This document shows, one piece after another, positions 36,268 to 49,999 of a DNA stretch of 64,000 nucleotides (the stretch's first letter is position 1; each line of letters opens with the position of its first letter). The DNA is from Letharia columbiana (lineage: Eukaryota; Ascomycota; Lecanoromycetes; Lecanorales; Parmeliaceae). A program made the translations under genes and the position numbers. Under the pieces are notes generated by a model, which worked only from the letters and a program-made list of their open reading frames with translations, was not told the origin of the DNA and ran no database searches. The stretch is from NCBI RefSeq assembly GCF_014066305.1, contig NW_023501083.1:1-64000 (forward strand). The letters run 5' to 3'.

Positions 36268-39167
36268 CTTAAAAATACTTAATAGAAAAGTTATTTAAAG
36301 AGATAAAGTTATCGATAAAAGAAAGGTTATTAATAAAGAGAAGGTTATTAAAAAAGCTAGTAGATATTTTATTATCGATTATATCGTCGCGGGTATAATA
36401 GATAAAATTTAAACTCGAAGATAATGAAGATTGATTATTATTATTAGTGTTCTAGTTAAGTACTCGCAATTAATTTATCTTATAAGATTAAGATATTATT
36501 CTTTAATAGAGAATTAATAGAATAATTCTTAATAGGTAATTCTAGATAAATATAGATTTATTAAAAGACTTTAAACGAGGGGGAGAGTGAAGATTATAGA
36601 ATTAAAAGTGTAATCTTATCGAAGAGTTATATAAACTCTATAAGTAAGTCTTAGCGCATCTCGATAGGCTATTAATAATAATATATAATTTAAATTTATA
36701 ATTCTTAATTAGATATTTAGTTATAATAGAAATATCGATTATTAGCCTAGATAGATTATATAAATTATTAAGCTTCTTAGATATAGTACTAAATAGTATA
36801 TATTATATTTTCGATATAAATTTCTCGAACTTAATTAATAGATTTACGAGTATAAAAAGTTCTAATTAAACTTATATCCCTATGGTTGTTATATATATAT
36901 ATAATAAGAATTTAATATAATCTATATTAGAGTTATTAATTCTTTCTCTAAAGATTATTATAGTAGTCTTTAACTATTATTAAGATATATAGATTATAAT
37001 TATAGATCGTAGAAAGAAAAGAAGGGTTTCTCTATTAGAAGCTTTAAAGATATATTATAATTAAGTAGTTACTATATCTTCGATTAAAGATATCGTTATA
37101 GTATATTTTCTACTATAGACTTTATATTATAGACTTTTATATATTATTTATAGATAAAGAAATTAATAGAATAGAAGCTTTTAATAGAAGGGTTTAATAT
37201 ATCTAAAGAAGGATTTCCTCGTTCTTTCGCTATAATAGAATATATTAAAACACCTCGTATGGTAATAAGATATAAGATTTATCTTATTTATTTTATTTAA
37301 TTTAATTATATCTTATTATCTCCTCCTCCTTAAATATCTATTCTTCGAGATTAATGATAACGTCTTCTATATTATCTTCGTTATTAAAAATTTATTAATT
37401 TAACTCCGCTATTATCTATAATATAGTCTTTTTAATATTTCTTTAAATTATTTAATTATTAAAATTATTAGCGATATAGTATTTATATATTTATATTATC
37501 GCACTCGAGTTTTTTATATATATTACGCGTTTAAGAGCTTAAATCTAGATATTTAAATTATATATATATTTAATTATATAAACTCTTTAATATATTTATT
37601 ATAGATTTAGATTAATCGACTTTATTATATATATTGTAATTAAAATTTAAGCTTAATTAATATATTTAGTAAACGTTGTAATAATAATATCGCGCTCTTT
37701 TATTTATTAATAAATATTAAAAATTATATAATTAATCGCGAGAAGTTAAAAGATTATAATAAGAAGTATTATAATAATTAATAATTAATAGAAGATTGAG
37801 ATCTTCTTCTAATCTCTTATAATCTACGGCGAAATTAGTATTTACGGAAGGCTACTATAGAGAGATATCTATAGAAGACTATTACGAAAGCCTATAATAG
37901 GAAGTCTATCGTATATCTATAGAAATAGTAAAGTATATATATATCTAATTACGAATATTACGAAGTAGAGTATATAGCTTCGACGTATTTTTAAATAATT
38001 TCTAAAGTAATAGATTTAAGTTCTTTATATTTAATTTTATATAAATTATAAATTATTTAAAAAAGAAATACTTTTTATTAAAAGTTCTCTTTATATTAAT
38101 TAATTTTAAATTTTAAATCTTATCTAGATTAAAAAGATTAATTTATATTATTAATAATAATAACTTACGCTATATCGTTAGCGATTATTTTATTAATTTT
38201 ATTTTTTCTCTAGAGATAAGAAGCTAATTAGTAAGTTTCTTCTTAAATTTAATATATTATTCTTACTCTTTCTTATTAAATAAATAATTAATAATAATAA
38301 CTTTAATACGCGATAGAGAATTAGTAATCTTATAATCTATTTCGAAAGAAATTCGATTTTATAGAGTATAGCGAATTATTAGCTTTTTTTATATCTTAAC
38401 TATTTAAAAATTTTATTTAATAGAATTTATTTGATAAGTAAGAATCTAATTCTTTATAGCGCGAATAATAAATTATAATTTAGCTACTATATACTCGTTA
38501 AAAACAAAAAATAAATCTTTATTATTTTTAAAGCGTATTTTTATAAGTAATCTTTTTGACTATTATTTATTAATATTAAATAGTTTAATAAAGAATATAT
38601 AGTTTAATTAGTTATTAATATTATTAAGAATAAAAATAGCGCTAATTATAATATAGCGTAAAGTATTTAATTATAATATCGAATTAAAGATATTAATAGA
38701 GAGAGATTTTAATAGATAATATTTATTATTAATTATTAAGTTAAAATAATTTTCTAAGCTTTCTTTTTAAAAAGTATCTACTTTAAAGTAAATTTTATTA
38801 ATCTTTATCTTCGATATAATTAATTTATTAATTCGATATTTTTAAATAGTTATAAGATTATAATGAATTGCGAATATCGTATAGCTACTTATAATTATAA
38901 CTCTAAAACGCTACTTCTTTTTATCGAATAATTTATATATATAATAAAGAGTTTTTATAATTATATACTTATTTACGATAGATTTTAAACGTCGAGTATC
39001 TTTATAATACTTATATACTTCGAAGGCGTTTAAGATAATAAGATTAATAGCTTTAATTTATTATAATATAAAATCTTTAAATATTAAAATAAGAATTAAT
39101 TTCGTAAGAGATCGATTTTTAATAGAAATATCTTTACGAAATTTTTAAAGTTAGATTAATAATTAAC
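36268..39167. other. RIPed repeat DNA, unassigned
   Basis: No protein motif recognised. It contains the 60 bp hairpin at 37261-37320 and, next to it, the polypyrimidine CTCCTCCTCC (37321-37330). The latter could be the complement of a polypurine tract of a minus-strand LTR element, but no matching LTR was found. Confidence 0.45.
37261..37320. repeat. 60 bp hairpin (inverted repeat)
   Basis: GGTAATAAGATATAA at the left end pairs with TTATATCTTATTATC at the right end (14 of 15). The loop is almost pure A/T. It may be a tiny foldback element or an RNA hairpin. Confidence 0.6.
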
Positions 39168-39264
39168 GAAAGTCTATAGTAAAAGTCTATCTACGAAAGT
39201 CTATAGCGAGAAGTCTATGATAAAAAGTTTATAGTAGAAAGTCTATAATAGAAAGTCTATAATA
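39168..39264. repeat. 13-15 bp tandem repeat, about seven units
   Basis: The unit GAAAGTCTATAGTA and its variants are repeated head to tail. The variable unit length argues for slippage rather than a strict protein repeat. Confidence 0.75.
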
Positions 39265-41710
39265 GAGTATATATATTAATAAAAAGAGGTTTATCTATAA
39301 GAGATAGCTAATAATAATTTATATTTTCTTTAAATCGATATAGTCTATTAGAAAGTAAGCCCGTAAGTAAGATTATAGATAAAATTTAATAATCGCCTTT
39401 ATCGCTATTAGCTGCTAAAACTTAAGCTATTAAAATAGATTTATATTAGATATATAAAAAATAATTTTATTATTATATTAAAGTATATAAAATAAATAAT
39501 ATAAATTCTCGAGATTTTCTTATTAATAGTCTTTATTATTAAAGTATAACTGCTACGCGTTAAATTTTATCGCTATTATATTATTTTATAACTAATACTA
39601 AATAGTATCTATTTCTTAATTATATATAACTTTATTAAATTAAATCTTTTAATTATAATCTATAATACGAGTAGTAATTTATTTAGCTAGTTTAAGACTT
39701 TTTTTAAAAACTTTTATATTATTATTTTTTTAAATTAACTCGTCGATAAGCTATACTTTTTAAAATTACTTTTTAATATTAAACTTTCTAGCTTTATTCT
39801 TAATTATTATTATTTAAATATTTATTAAAATCTTAATCTTAATATTATCTTTATTTTTTTTATTAATATTATAATTAAACTTAAACTTTTAATTATTTAA
39901 CTATATAACTTTTATTTATTTATTAAATTATATTATCTCTTAATTATAAGTAATACTTAATAAAAAATTAATAATAAGCCTAATTCGAGTGAGTCGCTTA
40001 TTCTTAAAAGACGGAGGCGATAAAGAAGTAAGTCGAGAAGGGGTTATAGAAGACTATAATGATATACTACTCTACTCGAGATTAGTATATCTATAAAAGG
40101 ATACTTTCTAAAAATACTTATCGAATAAGTATCTATTAAACGATCTAATAGATTCGGAGTTAAAGGTTATAATATATTATTAATCTATTATAGAGTACTC
40201 GCTAAAGGCTATAGTAGTTGAGTACTTACTAAATACTCTAGCTTACTCTCTATAAAAGGGTCTAATATATCTTCTAATAAGAGGCGTTTAAAGAAAGCTT
40301 AATTATACTTCTTATATTTAATAAATAATTAAACTCTTAAATTAATTTATATCGACGAAAGTTTTTTATTAAAGAATAATTTCGAAATACTTTTAGTATT
40401 AATATAATAAATATTATATATTATATAGATATAATAATCTATTTAATTTTAATTAGATTTATTAGAATATAGAGTTAAAAACTTATTAGATTTTAATTAT
40501 TTTCTAATAAGTATACGCTTCTTAATTATAATAAATTATAACCTTTATTTATAAGATATATCTATATATTTTACGACTTTTTATTGCGATAGTATCTAGA
40601 TATAAATATAGGTTTTGAAGTATGATCTAAATCGATTACTTTTAACGAAGCGTTTTATTTTATTTATATTTACGAATTCTAATTCTATATAAAGATCTTT
40701 ATACTTATAAAAAGCTAGCTCTTTTTTATAAACTTCGATTAATAAGAATATTATTATAATTATAGAAGACTTTAAATATAGAATAATAGAATAGATAAGT
40801 TAACTTATAGAGTATTTATCTATTTATATAAGACTTTAATTAAATTAGATTATAGCTTTATATAAAGCGAGTTATAATAATAATATTAAAGTAAGATAAT
40901 TAAAAATTCGTAAAATTAAGGTTTTAAGAATTAATAAAATTTATTTTATATCTTTTTTATAAAGAGTAAATTTATAATTAAGATAAATATAGAAATTAAG
41001 TAACGCGTAAATAAGTAATAATTCTTATCTTATATATATAGAGAAAGGCTTATAGTTATACTTTTATAATTTTATAATAATATTTAATCTAATTAATAGA
41101 TTACTCTATAATAATCTTCTATAGCGAGATCTATATTTTTAAATATATTATTATTTATTAATTTACTTATTTTTCTTAAGTTATAATTAGAATTACGAGA
41201 ATTAAAGAAGATATAAAGATATATTTATTTTATAAGAAAGATAGAGAGATTAGATAAGTTTTAATATTAAAGTCTATCGCGGATATTTAATTTAGCCTAG
41301 AAATACTTTAAATAGCTTCTTCTATAACGAGATATATAATTTATCTAAATTTTTCTCTTCTTTAATTATTATAGCTATAAAAATATTTTATTAATTACTT
41401 TTATAATAATAGATAAATTGATTATTTAACGTAGATTATAAATATTAGATTTTTAATAGTTTAAGTCTAGATCTAAAATACGTAATATTATACTCGAGAG
41501 ATCTCTTATCTAAAATAGTGAGTCTAGAAATAAATTAATAAGAATAATATTTTAATATAATAAATATCGATATAAACGATTTCTTAATAAGTTAAATATA
41601 GAAGAGGTTAATGATATATTTTTATATAGTAGCCCTACTAAAGTAATACGTTATTTAATACTTCTATAACTCTAAACTAATAATTTTTTTAGGCTAAGAA
41701 ATTTAGCATC
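39265..41710. other. RIPed repeat DNA with an LTR-like patch
   Basis: Mostly unassigned. From about 39985 to 40290 G+C is higher and a TATAAAAGGG box occurs at 40251-40260, reminiscent of an LTR promoter, but there is no second copy in the window. Elsewhere no frame or motif could be read. Confidence 0.4.
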
Positions 41711-42087
41711 TAGGCTATATTGTAGGCTTTTAAATATTTACGTATAAAGTCTCTTATAGCTATTATATAGCCTATATCGAAGGCTTTAAAGATCTTATAC
41801 TCGAAGTTTTCTATAGCTATTATATAGCTTATATCGAAGATTTTAAAGATCTTACGCTTGAAGTCTATTATAGCTATTATATAGCCTATATTAAAGGCTT
41901 TTAAATTCCCACGCATAAAGCCTACTATAGCTATTATTAAGTCTTCTATTATTAAATTTATAAATACGACTTTAAAGATTTTAGTAGAAAATATATAATA
42001 CGCCGTAAATATAGGAGATAATAAGACTCTTAATAAGAAGAAGAGAAGTCGAAGTAATTCGATAGTAACGTTAATATCTAAGAGCAA
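41710..42087 (-). pseudogene. Open frame over a 57 bp repeat, probably not a gene
   Basis: A 125-codon frame from ATG at 42087 ends at 41710. The N-terminal 60 residues are hydrophobic and leucine/isoleucine rich; the rest is the 19-residue repeat described above. Its length is remarkable in RIPed DNA, where stops normally occur every few codons. The likeliest reason is that the repeat unit happens to lack stop-forming contexts in this frame. I do not recognise the protein. It could be a fragment of an element ORF with a degenerate repeat domain. Confidence 0.3.
41711..41932. repeat. 57 bp tandem repeat, about four units
   Basis: Full units begin at 41755, 41812 and 41869, with partial units on each side; each starts TATAGCTATTATATAGC. 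The period of 57 bp is 19 codons. Read on the minus strand, the array lies in a 125-codon open frame (41710-42087) that repeats Y-I-I-A-I followed by a basic and aromatic segment ending in F-D-I-G. Confidence 0.85.
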
Positions 42088-42900
42088 TTCGTAGAATTAA
42101 ATGAATAAATATGATACTATTATAAATTAGTTTAGTATTATAAAAAGAAGAATTAAAGACTCTATATACTCGTTAAAGTCTAAAATAAAGATCTTTTCTT
42201 AATTAAATCTGTTAATTAGATATTATTTTCTTATCTTTCTATTAAATATTTACGTAGACAAACTCGTTTAAGCTATCTTTCTAGATATAAAAAATAATTA
42301 TTAAATATATAGAAAGGCTAAATATCGTATCTAATATTTATATAAAATATAAAAAGATAAGATTCTTAAATAGACGCTATAGTAAATATAGTGATAAATT
42401 AAGAGTACTATAGATTTAAAGCGTTAAACGCTACGCTTAAAATTATCGATATTTATAAATATTAAAACGAAGGTTTATAAGAAGTATAATTTTAAATAAC
42501 TAAAGAGTATATTTAGATTTAAAATTAAAATAGTAGATTTCGAGGTAATTATCGAAGATAGACTAAGATTTTTTAAATATAAGTTCCCTACTATATCTAT
42601 TTATAGATCTATCGAAGTCTACTATAAATATAATAACTAATTATTCTACTATCTAGATACCTTTCTATAATTTATTATATATTCCCACTTAATAAAGCTA
42701 TATCTTAAGAATTCGATTAATTTATTATTAATAAAGTATATATATAAGTATCTTCTAAACCTATTTAACGCTCTCTATTAAAAGATTAGATTTAAATATT
42801 AATTACTCGATTTCTATTTTAAGTATATAATACTTTGTAGCGTATAGTATAAGAAATGCTCGAAAATTAATATTAATTAAAACTCGAATATAATTATAAA
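41933..42900. other. RIPed repeat DNA, unassigned
   Basis: No motif recognised. It leads into the A/T simple-sequence zone, whose first long A run begins at 42944, so this could be the 3' end of a plus-strand poly(A) element such as a LINE. No LINE reverse transcriptase was found upstream. Confidence 0.4.
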
Positions 42901-43562
42901 AGAATTTAATATTAATATAAGCGAAAAAAAAATAATAAAAAACAAAAAAAAAAAAAAAAAAAAAAAAATATTCTCTAATAAAAAAAAAAAAAAAAAAAAT
43001 AAATAAAAATATATAAAAAAATTTTTTAATTTTTATATAAAATTTTTTTTTTTAAATATAAATAATTTAAATTTTAATATTTATAAAATTTTTTTATATT
43101 AATTTTTTTTTAAAATAAAATAAAATATTTTTTTTTTTTAACGTAATATTATATATTTTAATATTAATTTAAGACTTTATAGAAGAATATAGTAAGATAT
43201 TATATATAGAGAGTACTATAGTTTTAGTTTTTTTTGTATAAAATTATATATATTAAAGATTTCGATAGACTATTTTTTTTATAAATTTTATTTTATATTA
43301 TTTTTATTTATAAATATATTTAAAAAAATATTTTTTTATTTTTATTTTTAATAATAAAATTTAATATTAAAAAAAAAAATTAATTTTAAATAAAAATAAA
43401 AATTATTTTTATTTTTTTTTTATTTTTAAAAAACTAATAAAAATATGTTTAAAAAATATTTTTTTTTATAAATTATTAATAAAATTTTTTAAAAATATTT
43501 AATAAATTTATATATAAAAGAGAGAAAAATAAAAAAAAAAAAAAAAATAAAATATAGAATAT
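42901..43562. repeat. A/T simple-sequence zone with long A and T runs
   Basis: It begins with A runs at 42944-42968 and 42981-42999 and continues as alternating A- and T-runs to about 43555. C and G are nearly absent except in a small patch at 43155-43275. It ends at a sharp G-rich boundary, GGTGGGGTGGGCG (about 43566-43578). Confidence 0.75.
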
Positions 43563-45466
43563 ATAGGTGGGGTGGGCGTTTATTATACAAATCGTATCAT
43601 TATTGTTAATAACTTATCTATTTTCTATTAATAGTAAATTTCAATATATAGTAGCTCCCGTAAGGTAATTATATCGTCTATATACGCTTTAGTAAAATCT
43701 TAAAATAAATAAAGAATCTTATTTATCTAGCGTTATATATAAGATAATTCTTTATATTTTATAAGAGTAACGTTATATTATTCTTATCTTTAATAAGATA
43801 CTATTATAAGCTTATATCTATCTTTATATTATAAGAAATTAATAAAAATAGTTATTATTATCTATCGTAGAAATATATAAGAATTTTACTATAATAAAAG
43901 TAATATTTAACTATAAGAATAACGAGTAAGAATTAGATTTTATAATCTTATTAAGATCTCTAATATTAATAACGATATAATTCTTTCTATTATTATTAGA
44001 TATCTATCTTTATATTATAAAGATAAAATAATTAGAAGACGTAAACTAGCTAAACTACTTTATCTTATCTTAATTATATATCTTATTAAAAGTCTTATTA
44101 ATAATATTCTTATCTTTTTAACTAATAAAATATATTTATAAAAACTTAATTATAATATTCGACTTTAGAGAAATAAATATCTATTCTTCTTTTAAAATAT
44201 TTATAATAATATCTTAATTCTATTAGATCTTCGAGAATTTCTCTATTACGAAAGTAATTTATAAAGTAATTTTCGAAGTATTATAGACGATAATATCGTT
44301 AAATATTATATACTCGAGATTTAAATCGATTTTAATATAAATCGTTTTTACTATAATAGTAGAATCTATAGATATTAAAATAGAGTAAAATATAGATTTC
44401 TAAATTAATTTAATAAACGCAGCGATAGCTAGTATAATTTCCTTCGTAAGATTTCTTTTCTATAACTTTATATTCTTAATAGCGAGATATACATTAATAA
44501 GTATTATTAGAAAGATATTATCTTACTTATACTTATAGAATACTCTTAGTCTTACTTTATATAGTAGATAAATAGATATTATCGTAAAATTATATATCTA
44601 TATTATTAATATTATATAATTAATAATATAAGCGAAAATCTTATTTATAAGCTTAAAGTTTTAAATATAATTTAACTTAAATAAAAAATCTCTATTTTCG
44701 AAAATAGTATCGTTATATATAATAAATACTTTTAAAATTATACTTAATATTATAATAATTATAATCTTAATATAAATAATACGCTTAAAATAAAGTTAAA
44801 TTCTTATTATAATATTTATTAATACTTTTAATTTCTAATACTTTTCTAATCTAATAATTTAAGTATCTAGATTTATAATTATTTTCTATAACGTTATAAT
44901 ATCTATATTAATAAAAATATTAATTTTAAGATTATTTATAATATATACTTTTATCGTAAAATAGATTATTCTTATTTTCTAAAATCTATTAATAACGTTA
45001 TTAACGTAGATCGTAATATTAATATACTTAACTATATTAATAATCTTATTATCTACTTTTTAAATCGATATAAAGAATATTATCTTCTTAATTTTAAGAT
45101 TAGAAATATACTTTTATAAATAAGTATAATCTTCTAAAATTATTCCGTAGTCGAAGTTAGATAAAACTTCGCTCTTCTTAATATCGAAGTTTATAGCGTA
45201 TTTAATCTTTATAATAATATATTTCTAACTTCTAAAGTTATATCTAGATTTAATATTATAATTTAATTTAATAATAGATTTAATAACTATTTTTATATAA
45301 GTATTATTAGTTATAAGTACTTCGAACTTATTAAGCGTTTTCTTATCTTTTACTTCGAAATTAAGAATCTTATTAATAATAGTAATAAGAGATTTTATTT
45401 TCGTAATCTTCTTATAGTCTAATTATAAATACTTAAAAAGTTTATTTCTTAAAGAAAAGTATACTT
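43563..45466. other. RIPed repeat DNA flanking the plus-strand Copia
   Basis: Stop-dense DNA into which the Copia at 45467 inserted (TACTT duplicated). The minus strand around 44250-44500 has a faint aspartic-protease-like run, too weak to call. The same host sequence should resume at 52602. Confidence 0.45.
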
Positions 45467-45618
45467 TGTTAAAATTCGGATTACATAACTCTTAGCGTCT
45501 TAGCGATCACGTAACTACGTTATATAACACGCCTTAGCGCGCTTATATTAAGTCGCTCTTTTCTTTTATAGAACTTTATAGTTAATATAACTAAGTATTC
45601 TATCTTTATATTTTAATA
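45467..45618 (+). repeat. Copia 5' LTR
   Basis: 152 bp starting TGTTAAAATTCGG. It aligns without gaps to 52445-52596. About 20 sites differ, all transitions, most with this copy carrying T or A where the other keeps C or G. Confidence 0.9.
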
Positions 45619-47829
45619 GATTATAAATCTAAATTATATCTAATAACTATTTTAGTAATAGTATAATCTACTACTATAGCTACGATTATCTTTAAATATT
45701 TATATCTATTATAATAAAGATAACTATAACTATAGAAGACTTTATTAATCTTCTTAATATAAAAAATTCTTATTTTAAAATAATTATTCTAAGCTTAAAT
45801 AGCTATAATTCGCTTATAATTTAAGAATTAAGAATTATTACTTAAGCGCTTTTATTTTTTAACTAAAATTATATAAAGCGAGCTAAAATATATTATATCT
45901 AGCTAGAACTACTAAAGCCGCAATATAATTAATTAAATTATATTATCGCTAAGATCTTTAGAATATTATTAGCTTCTCTATATAGAACACGCTAAATAAA
46001 GAAATAATACGCCTTTATTTATATATTATAAACACTAAAGAATTAGATAGCGAGTATTTAGACTTCATATTTATCTAATTACAAAATATCTATAATAGAG
46101 ACTAGAAATTAACTACTTTAACTACCGCTAGAAGAAGTATAATCTAAAAAAAATAACTTTAGCTTCGATATTAATTATATAGTTTTTAACTATCGCTAAT
46201 AAAGATATATTAATTAAAAAAATAAGAATTTTAATCTCGAAAGCGAAAGGGGAAAGAAACTTCTATTATCGTAAAGAAGCCTTAATATAAATATTTATCT
46301 TAGAGATAAAATACCTCGATAATAAATAAATAATTTTATAATTAATCTCGATCTCGAATTTTAATTAAGTTAATTTTAGAGAAAGTAAATAAAGCTTTTA
46401 ATTATTAAGATAGTTAATATAATTTTAGTAATATAGTATTATACCTATATATAAGAGATAAACCCCTATTATTATAATATTTTTAAATTATTTTAATATC
46501 TTTAATATTTATTAATTATTTAACTTTTTAATAGAATATTATTCGCTATTTCGAGTATTAATAGATAATAATCTTTTATAAATAAAGATTTAAATTATAT
46601 TAAGTTAATCTTAAAGCTTAGCGAGACTTCTCTTATATATTTAAATCTTTAATATATTATAAAGAATATTCTAATAGCGAGAGTAAGTATATATTAAGCT
46701 CTCTTATTAATTCTAATTTAATATTAAAATAATTAACTTCTAAATCTCTATTAAAGTTAATTTTTAATAAAGATCTCTTTAATCTTTAAGCGCGTTTAAT
46801 TTCGTCGATATCGCTTATTCTAATTACTTCTCTAAACTTTATTAATATATAAATTTTATTTTTAAATTTAGACTTTAATAAAGTAGACTTATTTAATTTA
46901 TTTAATTTATTCTCTAATAAAAAAAACTTATTAAATCTCTAGATATTATATCTTTTAAAAGATCTAAAATCTCGATCTTTCTAAGCCGCCTCGATAATAT
47001 TAATAAACTTAAAAATATCTTTAACTATTAAATTTAAAAGTAATAATTTTAAAATAAATTAAAGTTATTTAAACTATAGCGCTATATCGAAAAAAACTAT
47101 ATAAAGCTAATTATTAATATTATTATTATTAAAATCTAGATTAATAGCTAATTATAGATATAAGATTAAATCTATATTATATTAAAATCGCGTTATAAAA
47201 AAAACCCGCGTTCTAAAATTAAGAATAAGATTAATATTAAAGAAATCTAGAAGACTCTAAATAAGTTTAAATCTTAAGACTTAAATATTCTTAATTTTAT
47301 ATTTAGAAAGATAAATAATATTACTTTTATAAGATATAATAATAATCTTTAATTCTATATTAATAGATTTATAAAGATTCTAAATAAGTTCGATAATTTA
47401 TTCTTAAAGCTAAAATTCGATAAGAATTAGAAGATTTATCGCTTTTATTTAAGCTTAGATTCTCTATATAATTTATATTATAAATAATATAATTAAAATT
47501 ATAATATCTTTAAAAATAATAATATTATAAAGTTTAATCTAAATTATATAATTATTCGATTTATTAATATTATAATTAATTTTATTAATTTAATTAATAT
47601 TAAAGTCTATATACTAATTACGCTAATTAATAAATCTTTTATATATAATTTATAAAGCGTTATTATATTAATTATTATCGACGAAACTATCGAGTATAAA
47701 ATTTAATAAAAGATTTATATTAATAACTTTCGTATTTATACTTAAATTTATAAATATTATAATTATTATAAAAAAAATAATATAATAATATCGAATATAT
47801 TACTTTATATTTTAAATTTAAGAAATAAA

Positions 47830-47970
47830 ATAGTAATAGTAGTAGAGGAGATCGCGATAATTACGAAGATCGCGGTAATTATAATAATTATAGCGATAAA
47901 GATAATAATAATAATTTCTTTAGCTCGAATAATAAAGATAAAGATAAAAATATCTAAAATAATAAATTTA
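47830..47970 (+). pseudogene. Copia Gag C-terminus relic with Asn/Asp/Lys-rich linker
   Basis: The plus-strand frame reads a long polar stretch (S-S-R-G-D-R-D-N-Y-E-D-R-G-N-Y) and then Asn and Lys runs before the expected protease. Just upstream (about 47735-47785) a cluster of Tyr codons fits a zinc knuckle, but the exact spacing is uncertain. In this family such linkers join Gag to protease. Unusually few stops occur here. Confidence 0.45.
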
Positions 47971-48699
47971 TTATCGATTATTAGTTTAATAGTATTAAGG
48001 TTATTATTATATATACTTAGTTAGTAATAATATATAGTTTTATAATATAAATCAACTCTAATTTAAAGAATATTATATATCTTATCGCTAATTCTTAATT
48101 CTTATAAAATTAAATTTATTATTTTTTTATTAAAAAAAGCTTAAAGATTATAGCTTAAACTTCTTCGATATTTATAATTATTATACTATTATATTTATAA
48201 TTTATTAATAATATTTATACTTAATATATTACTTATAACTTCTTAATCTTTTAAATCTTTATTTTATTTAAATTATATTATTTAATTAATAGAGTTAATA
48301 GCTTAACTATAGCTATTAACTTCGAATATATTAAATTTAAATATAAGAGTTTTAAAAATAAATAAACTCTATATATAAAAGATATTTAATATATTCTTAA
48401 TAGTAATTTTAATCTAATTTTTTAAAGGTAACTTAAAGATTAAAACTATTTATTTTAGTTTATATTTAAGAATATTAAAATAGAGAAATATAGTATTATT
48501 TTTAGATATTAGCGTAATTATCTTTATACGCTAAATATATAAATAAAGATCTTTATATATTTAATAGTTATTAATAAAAATATTTTTATTTATAATAAAT
48601 TTATTATATTTATATCTATATCTAAATCTAAATTCTTATTCTTATTTATTAATACTTTAAATTCTTAAATTAATAAGAAAATCTTACGTATATAATACG

Positions 48700-49500
48700 C
48701 TCGTTATAATTATTTAAAATATTAGAATCTAAAGAAATTAGTTAAAATATATATCGAAATAAATTTATCTATTTTACTCTCTAAAAACGCGTATAAATTA
48801 TATAATATTATTAATATAAAAGTTAAATTATATAAGCGTTATATAATATTAGATTATTAAGAGAATAATCTAATTTATAATAATCTCTAAAAATCTTTCT
48901 TTATTTCTTATAATAATTATAAATAAATAATAATCTTTCTAAATAATAAAACGCTTTATTTCGCTATATTCTTATTTTCTAATAAAAATAATCCTATAAT
49001 TCTCGCGGCGTTTAAGTTTTTTCTAAATTAAGTTAAATATAAAAATTATATTTATATTAGATTTTATAATAATTATAATTTTAAATATAATAATTATAAT
49101 ATATATACTTTTTAATTTATTAAAGAGATTATCTAGAAAGATATTATATCTAATAATTTCTAAATAAATAATAAATTTAAATATTTTAATTAAACGATAT
49201 AATATAAGACTAACACTATATTTAAAGAGAGTAAATTATTATAAAAATATTAATCGAAATTCGCGTAGACTTCTAATTATCTACGTAATCTATAATTAAT
49301 ATTAAGAAAGAATATTACCCCTTATAAGGCCTTTATAAATTATTTATCTAATATTTTATATCTTTAAATTATTAAATAAACTAGTTTCTATTAAATATAT
49401 TTATTAAATATCGATTAAATTAAATATAAGAATTATATCTATAAGAGGCGCTTAATTAATTATAAAGCTAATTAATTTTATTATATACTAATATTAAACG
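48700..49500 (+). pseudogene. Copia integrase relic
   Basis: Located between Gag/protease and RT as expected. The region at about 49270-49480 fits the integrase C-terminal part (TPYE-like segment followed by a G-rich 'FVGY'-like strand), heavily mutated. The catalytic core could be placed only by position. Confidence 0.4.
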
Positions 49501-49810
49501 ATAAAATTTAAATCTATTTAAATATAATTTAAATTAATAATATTTCTTTTAAATCTATTTTATTTAAACTTAATCTCGCTAAGAAAAGAAAAATTAATAA
49601 TTAAAATCTATTTAAGAATAGAAATAAGCGTTATATAAATATACTATAAAAGATTATATGCGAGCTATTAACCGTCTTTTTAATATTAATTTTAAAGAAG
49701 AAAACCTCGAAAAGAATAAGATAAAAAATATTTATTGAAGCGATAATTATCTTAACTAAAATCGCTAAAAGAGAATTTATTATTATTATATAAATTTCTA
49801 TTAAGGAAGT

Positions 49811-49882
49811 ATCTTCGTAGATATCGCCGTAGATATCGTTATAGATACCGCCGTAGGTATCGCCGTAGATATCTTCGTAGAT
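49811..49882 (+). repeat. 12 bp tandem repeat, six units, in the Copia IN-RT linker
   Basis: ATCTTCGTAGAT, ATCGCCGTAGAT, ATCGTTATAGAT, ACCGCCGTAGGT, ATCGCCGTAGAT, ATCTTCGTAGAT. The period is four codons, encoding an I-A-V-D-like tetrapeptide repeat without stops. CpG and G+C are well preserved compared with the flanks because the unit contains no CpA. Confidence 0.85.
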
Positions 49883-49999
49883 ATATCTAGAAGGAATAGA
49901 GTTAAAATCACTTAAAATCTTAAGCGAAAATATACTCGCGAAATTTATCTCGATAGCTTTATAAGCCTTAGTAAGATCTATAACTAGATCTATAATTAA

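Noticed and set aside
35380..42900. LINE element ending at the A run of 42944
   Set aside because: No reverse transcriptase or endonuclease motif found on the plus strand upstream, and no target duplication around the A run.
43563..45466. Gypsy protease on the minus strand
   Set aside because: Only a faint hydrophobic run; the catalytic D-(S/T)-G context could not be identified.
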